Positions 25,801 to 36,572 of a stretch of 64,000 nt of DNA are shown here, one piece after another; within the stretch, counting starts at the first letter, position 1; each line of letters starts with the position of its first letter. The stretch lies in NCBI GenBank assembly GCA_963082875.1, contig OY720097.1:19910501-19974500 (forward strand), read 5' to 3'. Source of the stretch: Corella eumyota. Lineage: Eukaryota; Chordata; Ascidiacea; Phlebobranchia; Corellidae. The position numbers and the translations under genes are program-made. The notes under the pieces were generated by a model. The model did no database searches. It worked only from the letters and a program-made list of their open reading frames with translations, and was not told where the DNA came from.

Positions 25801-25989
25801 TTGTAGATGACGATCTCGCAGAAAGGGAGTGTCTGATGATGATCTGACGAGAAATAGGTACTAATTAGGCGATTCTACGGTGATTTAAAGAGAAATTGAA
25901 GGGTGTGATGTGGGTCTCAGGTAGTTGTAAATTTAGGCTTTGATGAGCTGTGAGGAAAAGACCAAAAAGGCGATTTCTTAAGCATCCCG
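25801..25989 (+). other. exon-like terminal unit (left copy)
   Basis: A 189-bp segment bounded by acceptor TTATATTTGCAG and donor CCCG/GTAAGAT. It is related to the last unit of the array (31997-32186, 190 bp). Both start near GATGACGATCTCG or GATGGCGATCTCG, share GGTAGTTGT and GACCAAAAAGGCGATTTCTT-type segments, and end at an equivalent GGTAAGAT donor. The frame used in the array is not open throughout. Confidence 0.55.
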
Positions 25990-26560
25990 GTAAGATACTT
26001 GTTTTTCGAAAAATATATATATTAAATAGATAATAAATTTATTTATCATTGTACAAATTTTACATGTTTTCCTCATAACCTAAGGCCTACACCCTAGCTT
26101 TGAAGGCTATGGTCCAACTTACAAAGTTTTAAGATATTATTGATTACAGATATTATACTAAAAATGACCTAAGACTAAGATCAGCCTAGTTGGATTAGGC
26201 GGGTCGTCAGTCTTGCTTTAAATTGAATTCGTGCGCGTGTTGCAACACATTGCTCTGTTCGTCGCTTCAGTTTGCGTCGCTTTCGTTGTTTGTCGATTCC
26301 GTTGATCGTCGCTTTCGACGCTATCGTTGTTCGCCGCTTTCGACGCTTTCGTTGTTCGCCGCAATCGTCGCTTCCGTTATTCGCCGCTTTCGTCGATCGC
26401 TTCAGTTGTTACGCCAGTTTGCGTCAATTTCGTTGTTCGTGGCTTCCGTCGCTTTAATTGTAACATTGTCAGTTTGCGTGCGTCGATTTGAGTCGCTTTG
26501 GCTGTAAAGTTGTCAGTTTGCGTCGGTTTAGTTGTTTCTTTTCTAAGGTTTTAGATGACA
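25990..26560 (+). repeat. left long direct repeat with CpG-rich GTCG minisatellite
   Basis: About 550 bp, repeated at about 32187-32640 with moderate divergence. Shared landmarks in order are a TATATATTAAAT run, CCTACACCCTA, TTGATTACAGATAT, CTAAAAATGACC, GATCAGCCTAGTTG, TTCGTGCGCGTGTTGCAACA, and then a run of GTCGCTTTCGTTGTTC-type units (about 26222-26530). The minisatellite is CpG-rich, unlike the surrounding AT-rich DNA. The open frames through it are Arg/Ser/Phe repeats without family resemblance. Confidence 0.75.
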
Positions 26561-26732
26561 ACTTTGTGGAGCCGAGGGATCTGATGATGATGATGATGAA
26601 CAAATGAGGTAAAGAGAAAATAGGTAACCTATAGTCCCTTGACCAACTAGGTAAAATGTTAACAAATTAACTAATATTTTTTTCTATTTAGACATATATA
26701 ACTGCTTTCCAGCATTCTTATTAAGGTTTCAG

Positions 26733-29700
26733 ACGACGATTTTGTGAAGCTGAAGGATTTAATGAGGAATAAAGAACAACATCTGGAGGATCTGATGATG
26801 ATTTCATGAAAAATGAAGAAACTTTTGAAGGATCTAATGAGGAATTGAGAAAGATAGGTAACATGTAGTCTTCTGAAAAACAAGGTAGTCTGTTAACCAA
26901 TTTTAATTTTTAATTAGACATATATAACTGCTTTTTAGCTTTTTTTTTAAGATTTCAGATTTCAGATGACGATCTTGTGAACCTGGAGGATCTGATGAGG
27001 AATAGAGGAACATCTCGAGGATCTGATGATTATTTCATGAAAAATAAAGGAACATCTGCAAGATATATTGAGGAATCGAGAAAGATAAGTAACATAAAGT
27101 CTTCTGAACAACAAGGTAATATGTTAACCAATTTTAATTTTTAATTAGACATAAATAACTGCTTTTTAGCTTCTTTTTAAGGTTTTAGATTTCAGATGAC
27201 GACCTCGTGAACCTGGAGGATCTGATGAGGAATAGAGGAACATCTGGAGGATGTAATATTGATTTCCTAAGAAATAAAGGAACATCTGGAGGATCCAATG
27301 AAAAATAGAAAAAGATAAGTAAAATGTAGTCTTCTGAACAACAAGGTAATATTTTAACTAATTTTAATTTTTAATTAGACTTAGATAACTGCTTTTTGGC
27401 TTTCTTTTTAAGGTTTTAGATTTCAGATGACGATCTCGTGAACCTGGAGGATCTGATGAGGAATAGAGGAACATCTAGAGGATCTGATGATGAATTCATG
27501 AAAAATGAAGGAATATCTGAAGGATGTAATGAGAAATCGAGAAAGATAGGTAACATGTAGTCTTCTGAACAATGAGGTAATATTTTAACTAATTTTAATT
27601 TTTAATTAGACATATATAACTGCTTTTTAGCTTTCTTTTTAAGGTTTTAGATTTCAGATGACGATCTCGTGAGCCTGGAGGATCTGATGAGGAATAGAGG
27701 AACATCTAGAGGATCTGATGATGAATTCATGAAAAATGAAGGAACATCTGGAGGATGTAATGAGGAATCGAGAAAGATAAGTAACCTGTAGTCTTCTGAA
27801 CAACAAGGTAATATTTTAACTAATTTTAATTTTTTAATTAGACATATATAACTGCTTTTTAGCTTTCTTTTTAAAGTTTTAGATTTCAGATGACGACCTC
27901 GTGAACCTGGCGGATCTGATAAGGAATGGAGGAACACATGAAGGATTTAATGACGATTTCATGAAGAATGAAGGAACATCTAGAGGATCTAATGAGGAAT
28001 CGAGAAAGATAGGTAACATGTAGTCTTTTGAACAACAAGGTAATATGTTAACCAATTTTGATTTTTAATTAGACATAGAAACTGCTTTTTAGGTTTTTTT
28101 TTAAGGTTTTAGATTTCAGATGACGATCTTGTGAACCTGGAGGATCTGATGAGAAATTAAGGAACATCTCGAGGATCTGATGATGATTTCATGATAAATG
28201 AAGAACCATCTGGAGGATCTAATGAGAAATCGAGAAAGATAAGTAACATGTAGTCTTCTGAACAACAAGGTAATATGTTAACCAATTTTAATTTTTAATT
28301 AAACATACATAACTTCTTTTTAGCTTTTTTTAAGGTTTCAGATTTCAGATGGCGATTTCGTGAACCTGGAGGATCTGATAAGGAATAGAGGAACATCTGG
28401 TGGATCTGAAGGTGATTTCATGAAGAATGAATGAACATCTGGAGGATCTAATGAGGAATCGAGAAAGATAGGTAACATGTAGTCTTCTGAACAACAAGGT
28501 AATATTTTAACTAATTTTAATTTTTAATTCGACATATATAACTGCTTCTTAGCTTTCTTTTTAAGGTTTTAGATTTCAGATGACGATCTCGTGAACCTGG
28601 AGGATCTGATGAGGAATAGAGGAACATCAGGATCTGATGATGATTTTATGAAAAATGAAGGAACATCTGAAGGATCTAATGAGGAATCGAGAAAGATAAG
28701 TAACATGTAGTCTTCTGAACAACAAGGTAATATTTTAACTAATTTTAATTTTTAATTAGACATATATAACTGCTTTTTAGCTTTCTTTTTAAGGTTTTAG
28801 ATTTCAGATGACGATCTCGTGAACCTGGAGGATCTGATGAGGAATAGAGGAACATCAGGATCTGATGATGATTTCATGAAAAATGAATGAACATCTGAAG
28901 GATCTAATGAGGAATCGAGAAAGATAAGTAACATGTAGTCTTCTGAACAACAAGGTAATATTTTAACTAATTTTAATTTTTAATTAGACATATATAACTG
29001 CTTTTTAGCTTTCTTTTTAAGGTTTTAGATTTCAGATGACGATCTCGTGAACCTAGAGGATCTGATGAGGAATAAAGGAACATCTAGAGGATTTGATGAT
29101 GATTTCATGATAAATGAAGGAACATCTGGAGGATCTAATGAGAAATCGAGAAAGATAAGTAACATGTAGTCTTCTGAACAACAAGGTAATATGTTAGCCA
29201 ATTTTAATTTTTAATTAAACATACATAACTGCTTTTTAGCTTTTTTTTAAGGTTTCAGATTTCAGATGGCGATCTCGTGAACCTGGAGGATCTGATGAGG
29301 AATAGAGTAACATCTGGTGGATCTGAGGGTGATTTCATGAAGAATGAATGAACTTCTGGAGGTTCTAACGAGGAATCGAGAAAGATAGGTAACATGTAGT
29401 CTTCTGAACAACAAGGTAATATTTTAACTAATTTTAATTTTTAATTAGACATAAATAACTGCTTTTTAGCTTTCTTTTTAAGTTTTTAGATTTCAGATGA
29501 CGACCTCGTGAACCTGGCGGATCTGATGAGGAATAGAGGAACACCTGGAGGATTTAATGATGATTTCATGAAGAATGAAGGAACATCTCGAGGATCTAAT
29601 GAGGAATCGAGAAAGATAGGTAACATGTAGTCTTCTGAACAACAAGGTAATATGTTAACCAATTTTGATTTTTAATTAGACATAGAAACTGCTTTTTAGC

Positions 29701-32186
29701 TTTTTTAAGATTTTAGCTTTGAGATGACGATCCCGTAAACCTAGAGGATCTGATGAGGAAAGGAGGAACATCTAGAGGATCTGATGATGAGGTTATGAAA
29801 AATGAAGGAACATCTGGAGGATCTAATGAGAAATCGAGAAAGATAAGTAACATGTAGTCTTCTGAACAACAAGGTAATATTTTAACTAATTTTAATTTTT
29901 AATTAAACATACATAACTGCTTTTTAGCTTTTTTTTAAAGTTTCAGATTGCAGATGGCGATCTCGTGAACCTGGAGGATCTGATGAGGAATAGAGGAACA
30001 TCTGGTGGATCTTAAGGTGATTTCATGAAGAATAATGAACTTCTGAAGGATCTAATGAGGAATCGAGAAAGATAGGTAACATGTAGTCTTTTGAACAACA
30101 AGGTAATATTTTAACTAATTTTAATTTTTAATTAAACATACATATCTGCTTTTTAGCTTTTTTTAAGGTTTCAGATTTCAGATGGCGATCTCGTGAACCT
30201 GGAGGATCTGATGAGGAATAGAGGAACATCTGGAGGATCTAATGTGGAATCGAGAAAGATAAGTAACATGTAGTCTTCTGAACAACAAGGTAATATGTTA
30301 ACCAATTTTAATTTTTAATTGAACATATATAACTGCTTTTTAGCTTTCTTTTTAAGGTTTTAGATATTAGATGACGACCTCGTGGACCTGACGGATCTGA
30401 TGAGAAATAGAGGAACACATGGAGGATTTAATCATGATTTTATGAAGAATGAAGGAACATCTCGAAAATCTAATGAGGAATTGAGAAAGATAGGTAACAT
30501 GTAGTCTTCTGAACAATGAGGTAATATTTTAACTAATTTTAATTTTTAATTAGACATATATAACTGCTTTTTAGCTTTCTTTTTAAGGTTTTAGATTTCA
30601 GATGACGATCTCGTGAGCCTGGAGGATCTGATGAGGAATAGAGGAACATCTAGAGGATCTGATGATGAATTCATGAAAAATGAAGGAACATCTGGAGGAT
30701 GTAATGAGGAATCGAGAAAGATAAGTAACATGTAGTCTTCTGAACAACAAGGTAATATTTTAACTAATTTTAATTTTTTAATTAGACATATATAACTGCT
30801 TTTTAGCTTTCTTTTTAAGGTTTTAGATTTCAGATGACGACCTCGTGAACCTGGCGGATCTGATAAGGAATGGAGGAACACATGAAGGATTTAATGACGA
30901 TTTCATGAAGAATGAAGGAACATCTAGAGGATCTAATGAGGAATCGAGAAAGATAGGTAACATGTAGTCTTTTGAACAACAAGGTAATATGTTAACCAAT
31001 TTTGATTTTTAATTAGACATAGAAACTGCTTTTTAGCTTTCTTTTTAAGGTTTTAGATTTCAGATGACGACCTTGTGAACCTGGCGGATCTGATGAGGAA
31101 TAGAGGAACACCTGGAGGATTTAATGATGATTTCATGAAGAATGAAGGAACATCTCGAGGATCTAATGAGGAATCGAGAAAGATAGGTAACATGTAGTCT
31201 TCTGAACAACAAGGTAATATTTTAACCAATTTTGATTTTTAATTAGACATAGAAACTGCTTTTTAGCTTTCTTTTTAAGCTTTCTTTTTAAGATTTTAGC
31301 TTTGAGATGACGATCTCGTGAACCTAGAGGATCTGATGAGGAAAGGAGGAACATCTAGAGGATCTGATGATGAGTTCATGAAAAATGAAGGAACATCTGG
31401 AGGATCTAATGAGAAATCGAGAAAGATAAGTAACATGTAGTCTTCTGAACAACAAGGTAATATTTTAACTAATTTTAATTTTTAATTAAACATACATAAC
31501 TGCTTTTTAGCTTTTTTTTAGGGTTTCAGATTGCAGATGGCGATCTCGTGAACCTGGAGGATCTGATGAGGAATAGAGGAACATCTGGTGGATCTTAAGG
31601 TGATTTCATGAAGAATAATGAACTTCTGAAGGATCTAATGAGGAATCGAGAAAGATAGGTAACATGTAGTCTTCTGAACAACAAGGTAATATTTTAACTA
31701 ATTTTAATTTTTAATTAGACATATATAACTGCTTTTTAGCTTTCATTTCAAGGTTTTAGATTTCAGATGACGATCTCGTGAACCTGGCGCTTCTGATGAG
31801 GAATAGAGGAACATATGGAGGATTTAATGATGATTTCATGAAGAATGAAGGAACATCTGGAGGATCTAATGAGAAATCGAGAAAGATAAGTAACATGTAG
31901 TCTTCTGAACAACAAGGTAATATGTTAATCAATTTTAATTTTTAATTAAACATACATAACTGCTTTTTAGCTTTTTTTTAAGGTTTCAGGTTTCAGATGG
32001 CGATCTCGTGAACCTGGAGAATGCAATAATGAATAAAAGAACATCTGGAGGATCTGATGATAATTTGATGAAGAATAGAGGAACATGTGGAGGATCTGGT
32101 GTTGATCTGATAAGAGAGGTAGTTGTTAATTGAGGTTTTATTAAGTTGTGAGAAGAAGAACAAAAAGGTGATTTCTTTAACATATG
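26733..32186 (+). repeat. tandem array of 24 exon-like ~230-bp units
   Basis: Exon-like segments start at 26733, 26966, 27196, 27427, 27658, 27890, 28120, 28349, 28580, 28808, 29036, 29266, 29497, 29724, 29954, 30182, 30371, 30602, 30834, 31064, 31307, 31537, 31767 and 31997. A typical one is 123 nt, bounded by acceptor TTTTAGATTTCAG and donor GATA(G/A)/GTAACATG, with a roughly 107-nt spacer. The spacer contains TAACTAAT and pyrimidine runs, so it looks like a short intron. Splicing unit to unit gives phase 1-1 and a 41-residue repeat: DDLVNLEDLMRNRGTS, RGSDDEFMKNEGTSGG, SNEESRKI. Fifteen of the 23 regular units are open in this frame; eight contain a stop or frameshift. The last unit (31997) stops before its donor. 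The array may be coding, a non-coding spliced transcript or a satellite. Confidence 0.8.
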
Positions 32187-32640
32187 GTAAGATATTTGTT
32201 TTTTAATAAATATATATATATATTAAATTGATAATAACATTATTTATAATTTTTGAGTGTACATCTTTCTATATGCATTTTCACTAATAAAAGTCCTACA
32301 CCCTAACCCTAAAGGCAAAGGCCTCAGCTTGTCAAATTTGAGGTATTGTTGATTACAGATATATACTAAAAATGACCAATTATTAGGATCAGCCTAGTTG
32401 TATTAGGTCAATCTTGCGTTCAATCTAATTCGTGCGCGTGTTGCAACATACGCTTCGTTGGTCGCTTTAGTTTGCGTCGCTTTCGTCGTTCGTTGTTCGT
32501 TGCTAACGTCGTTCGTCGCTTTTTCTCGTTCGTTGTTCGTCGCTTTCGTCGTTTTCGTCGTTCGCTTGAGTTAAACGTCAGTTTACGCCGCTTCAGTTTA
32601 CACGTCAGTTTGCGTCGCTTTAGTTGTCGTAGCTATATTA
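32187..32640 (+). repeat. right long direct repeat with GTCG minisatellite
   Basis: Counterpart of 25990-26560, diverged from it. It carries CCTACACCCTAACCCTAAAG, TTGATTACAGATATATACTA, TTCGTGCGCGTGTTGCAACA and a shorter GTCGCTTTCGTCGTTC-type run (about 32450-32630). Together with the paired 190-bp units it gives a higher-order order: terminal unit, CpG-rich segment, array, terminal unit, CpG-rich segment. Confidence 0.75.
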
Positions 32641-33110
32641 CCATCTGCTAGGTGGAGATCTGTAGACGTCAAAGTCGACCGCTAGTTGGCGTACTAGAGT
32701 GCGATCAGCTGCGATCTACATGCCTGCTATTTGATTTGTTAGCTATTTGTTTATCAGTTACCTACTATTAATAAGTAGGCTACTATTTTGTGTATTGTAT
32801 TTGTTTAATAACTTGTTGGTTGGTGTTTTAATTTATTGTAACGACCTTACAATTTGTTTGTTTATTTTAATAATTTTTCTTAATTATTTCCTAATATTAT
32901 CCCTTTTTTTAATAAAAGTTTGGTATTCATGCAGTAAATACGTATAACTAAATAATTAATTTTATATATTTGTAATTAAATTAAACAACTGTACCAAATA
33001 ACATATTTAATTCTTTTCAATTTTTTTCGAGGTCATTTTGTCTACATAGTGTTTAATGCAATCCAGTGTTTCGGATTAGGTTACACTTCGATGATGTCAC
33101 CCTCTGATCA
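32641..33110. other. spacer, no gene seen
   Basis: Mostly AT-rich with a less biased first 90 bp. A 66-residue open frame at 32747-32947 is hydrophobic low complexity with no start or splice support. No repeat was recognised. Confidence 0.5.
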
Positions 33111-33117
33111 TGTCACC

Positions 33118-33243
33118 TTTTGAATCGAAAAAGATAGGTAACATATAGTTTTCTAAACGACAAGGTAATATGTTCACTATTTTTTTTTTGTAATTAGAAA
33201 TAGATAACTGCTTTCCAGCTTTTTTTAAAGGTTTCAGATGACG
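33118..33243 (+). repeat. isolated relic of the 230-bp array unit
   Basis: Contains GAATCGAAAAAGATAGGTAA, CATATAGTTTTCT, AACGACAAGGTAATATGTT, ATAACTGCTTTCCAGC and AAGGTTTCAGATGACGATG. This is the end of one exon-like segment, a whole spacer and the start of the next, 900 bp beyond the array. The sequence then passes straight into the GATGATGTTGCTACC minisatellite. Confidence 0.75.
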
Positions 33244-34115
33244 ATGTTGCTACTACCTTCCAATGATGTTGCTACCCCCTGTGTCCCGATGACGTTGATA
33301 CCACTTTCTGATGATGTTGCTACCCCTCGCTGATGATGTTGTTACCCCAAATGATGTCATTACCCCCCTAATACTCTTTCGACCACTTTCCGATGATGTT
33401 GCTACCCGACGATAATTTTTCTTCCACTTTTCAATGATGTTGCTATCCTCCCCCCCGGAGTCCCGATAATGTTGTTACCTCTAAGGATATCGCTACCACC
33501 TTCCTATGATGTTGCTATCCTCCTGCGTCCCAATAATGTTGCTACCACTTTCTGATGATGTTGCTACCCCTCCATGATGATGTTGCTAACCCCCAATTCT
33601 TTTGCTACCACTTTTCAGTGATGTTGCTACCTCGATAATTTTTCTTTCATTTTCCAATGATGTTGTTGCCCTTACATAATGTCGCTACCCCCTGAAAATA
33701 TTGTTACCACCTTATGCTTACGTTGCTACCTACCGATATTGTTGCTGCCTCTTATGATGTTGCTACTACCTTCCGATGATGTTGCTACCCCAGATGGTGC
33801 TTTTTGATGATGTTGTAAATGATGATTTTGCCTTTTAATGATGTTGTTACTTTCCAGAAAAATTTTCTTTTACTTTCCAATGATGTTGCCACCCCCCGCG
33901 CCCCGATGATGTTGATACAACTTTCTGATAATGTTGCTACCACTTTCCGATAAAGTCACTACCCCCCCCCCCCCCCCCAATGATGTTGCTACCACTTTTC
34001 CAACATCTTTTGATAATGTTGCTACCATTTTCTGATGATGTTGCTACCCATGATGATGTTGTCACCACTTTCTGATGATGTTGCTACAACTTCCCAATGA
34101 TCTTTGCCAAGTTGA
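33238..34115 (+). repeat. GATGATGTTGCTACC minisatellite
   Basis: About 30 irregular units (roughly 20-35 bp) sharing GATGATGTTGCTACC, with CACTTTC or CCCCC variants between. It includes a run of about 17 C at about 33961-33978. The first unit overlaps the exon-start motif GATGACGATG of the array relic. No coding potential is supported. Confidence 0.85.
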
Positions 34116-34179
34116 GACATTCGTTCGATAATGTGACCAGTTCGTGCTTTCCCACTAGAGCTATATTGGCTTATATTAT

Positions 34180-35345
34180 ATGAATTATTTATTTATTAAT
34201 ATTGTTTTTTTGTATTCTTTTCTGTGGTCAATATTATTTATATTTAAGCCTTATTTTCCTGATTTGTTTGTCGATTATTTTTATGTTTTTAGCCTCTTTT
34301 TTTATTCTTTTTCGTTGTCAATATTAATTATATTTTTAGCAATATTTTTGTATTTCTTTCTGTTGTCGATATTATTTATGTTTTTAGCCTTATTATTTTA
34401 TATTGTTTATGTTTTTAGCCTTATTTTTTTCGTATTTCTTTTTGTTGTCGATATTATTTATGTTTTTAGCCTTAATTTTACACATTGTTTTCTGTTGTCG
34501 ATATTATTTATGTTTTTAGCCTTATTTTTTCGTATTTCTTTCTGTTGTCGATATTGTTTATGTTTTAGCCTTATTTTTTTCGTATTTCTTTCTGTTGTCG
34601 ATATTTATTTATGTTTTTAGCCTTAATTTCACAAATTCTTTTCTATTGTCGATATCATTTATGTTCTTAGCCTCATTTATTTCATATTTCTTTCTGTTGT
34701 TGATATTGTTTATGTTTTTAGCCTTATTTTTACGTATTTTTGTCTGCTGTCGATATTATTTATGTTTTTAGCCTTAATTTCACATACCCTTTTCTGTTAT
34801 CAATATTATTTGTGTTCTCTGCCTTATTTTTTTTGTATTTCTTTCTGTTGTCGATATTATTTATGTTTTTAGCCTTTATTTTATGTATTCTTTTCTGTTG
34901 TCGATTTGATTTAAGTTCTTAGCCTTAATTATTTCGTATTTCTTTCTGTTGTCGATATCATTTATGTTTTTAGCCTTAATTTCATGTATTCTTGTCTGCT
35001 GTCGATATCATTTATGTTCTAAGCCTCATTTATTTTATATTTCTTTCTGTTGTCATTTATTTCATATTTCGGCCTCATTTATTTCATATTTCTTTCTGTT
35101 GTCGATATTATTTATGTTTTCAGCCTTAATTTCACGTACTCTTTTCTGTTATCGATATTATTTGTGTTCTCAGCCTTATTTTTTTTGTATTTCTTTCTGT
35201 TGTCGATATTATTTATGTTCTTAGCCTTATTTTTTTCGTATTTCTTTCTGTTATTAATATTATTTATGTTCCTAGCCTTTTTTTACGTATTTTTTTCTGT
35301 TGTCGATATTATTTGTTTTTAGACTTATTTTTCCCTTATTTTGAT
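34180..35345 (+). repeat. ~49-bp minisatellite
   Basis: More than 20 tandem units with core TTTCTGTTGTCGATATTATT followed by TATGTTTTTAGCCTTA and a TTTTTTCGTATT-type spacer, unit about 49-50 bp. Forward frames are open over long stretches and encode Phe/Leu/Ser-rich hydrophobic repeats. This follows from T-rich composition and is not taken as a gene. Confidence 0.85.
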
Positions 35346-35925
35346 ATTATTAATAAATTTTGTTTAACAAAAAAAATTTTGTTTTAACAAAAAAACCTAT
35401 TTAGTGACGTAATCGGGTTGTAACGTTACTGCTTTTAAAGTAGATAAGTACAGTAGAGTAGTGGGGATAAATTTAATATTCCTCTTTTATTTACACTACT
35501 GGTTGTCCTCTTTTATTTACACTACTGGTTGTTTAAGCTCAAAGAATTGCGATGCTTATTATATTAAAGCGTATAACTTTTTTATTTTTAACAACAGCTT
35601 TGTGTAATTTATTATTAGTTGAATTTCCTCTTTTTTAAACCTTTTATATTTCAGTTGGGTTTTGCCTGGGTGCTTTAGTTTATCTTGAAATACATGAATA
35701 CACTTCAGCATTAAGGAAATTATTTAGATTTAACGTTTCAATAGTTTAACTTGCTTACAATTTTATTTCTTGTTTTATGCATCAAGTCCTTTACCCAACA
35801 ATTAGCTCTTGGTTGCAGTTTGTAAGTTTTAAATTAAAGATTATCTACATGAGTAAGATTTTATTTTTATAAGATTTTTTATTTGTCTAATAAAAGAATT
35901 TGTACGTAAATAAAATTCCTTCACT
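35346..35925. other. spacer with a 26-bp tandem duplication
   Basis: AT-rich, no gene recognised. CCTCTTTTATTTACACTACT plus GGTTGT occurs twice in direct succession (about 35482-35507 and 35508-35533). Confidence 0.6.
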
Positions 35926-36195
35926 AACCCAATGTTACCACTGGCTAAAAACGGATAAGGTTTTACCACATAAGGTTTTGGGTTTGATTTTTTATGCTGT
36001 TATGCTCTTGAGTAGGGCACCATAAACGGTAACTTTTGCGAAGCCAACATCTTACACCCAGTAAAATTATTGGCAATTAGAATCAATATTATTCCAAACT
36101 GTCAAAGTCAACTTAAGACTGGGTTAGTGTTACACATGTTACTCTATGTTTAAGCCGTAAAGTTGTCCATTCCACATTGAGGATGATTAAATACA
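35926..36195 (+). mobile_element. tRNA-derived SINE upstream of P450 relic
   Basis: Diverged copy: AAGGTTTTGGGTTTGATT (B box), GAGTAGGGCACCATAAACGG, CCAAACTGTCAAAGTCAACT, TTACTCTATGTTTAAGCCG, end CCACATTGAGGATGATTAAA. Confidence 0.75.
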
Positions 36196-36302
36196 AAAAA
36201 ATGATTTATTAAATTTGTATTGTTTACAGTTCTATTTGTTTTCTCTGCATGGTTGAAAAATTAATTTAAAATTAAAATATTTGAAATTAAAATAGTTTTA
36301 AG

Positions 36303-36572
36303 GTTAGTAATCCTGAACTGTTTTTGCCAAGTTGACATTTAAAAGAAGGAAAATATGTGCCTTCCACTAATAAAACTCTTCCATTTTCTATTGGACCTAG
36401 GTTGTGTATTGGTGAAAATTTAGCCAGAATGAAATTTTTAATCTTCTTTGTCAGGTTTTTGCAAACGTTCGAGACTTCTTTCAAAGGAAGACTACCTAGC
36501 TTAGATGATGATATGAGTAGTGGACTCAAACACACATGACCTTACTGTGAATGTTTTTTACAATCAAGATAG
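36303..36572 (+). pseudogene. cytochrome P450 (CYP2-like) terminal exon, relic
   Basis: After a plausible acceptor (TTTTAAG) at 36302, one frame reads NPELFLPS, then GKYVPSTNKTLPFSIGPRLC, IGENLARMKFLIFFVRFLQT, and ends GLKHT-PYCECFLQSR before TAG at 36570-36572. PFSIGPRLCIGE is the heme-binding loop with the axial Cys, and the end aligns with the usual CYP2 C-terminus (GL...P-PY-V...PR). The frame is interrupted by two in-frame TGA codons (at HLKEG and before PYCEC) but is otherwise colinear. No upstream P450 exons (I helix, ExxR) were found nearby, so this is a single-exon remnant of a host gene and is probably non-functional. Confidence 0.8.

Noticed and set aside
26223-26507. Arg/Ser/Phe-rich open frames through the GTCG minisatellite
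   Set aside because: Two overlapping frames are open at once because the repeat lacks stop words; no family resemblance or start context.
27647-32183. Minus-strand open frames of 60-96 codons in the array
   Set aside because: They cross segment and spacer alike, use no splice signals and recur only because the unit recurs; shadows of the tandem repeat.
25990-32640. LTR-type element with ~500-bp direct terminal repeats
   Set aside because: No gag, protease, RT, integrase or envelope-like sequence, no primer-binding site or polypurine tract seen between the repeats; the interior is entirely the 230-bp array.
34180-35322. Possible multi-pass membrane protein
   Set aside because: Frames follow the ~49-bp T-rich tandem repeat, several frames are open in parallel, and there is no gene structure.
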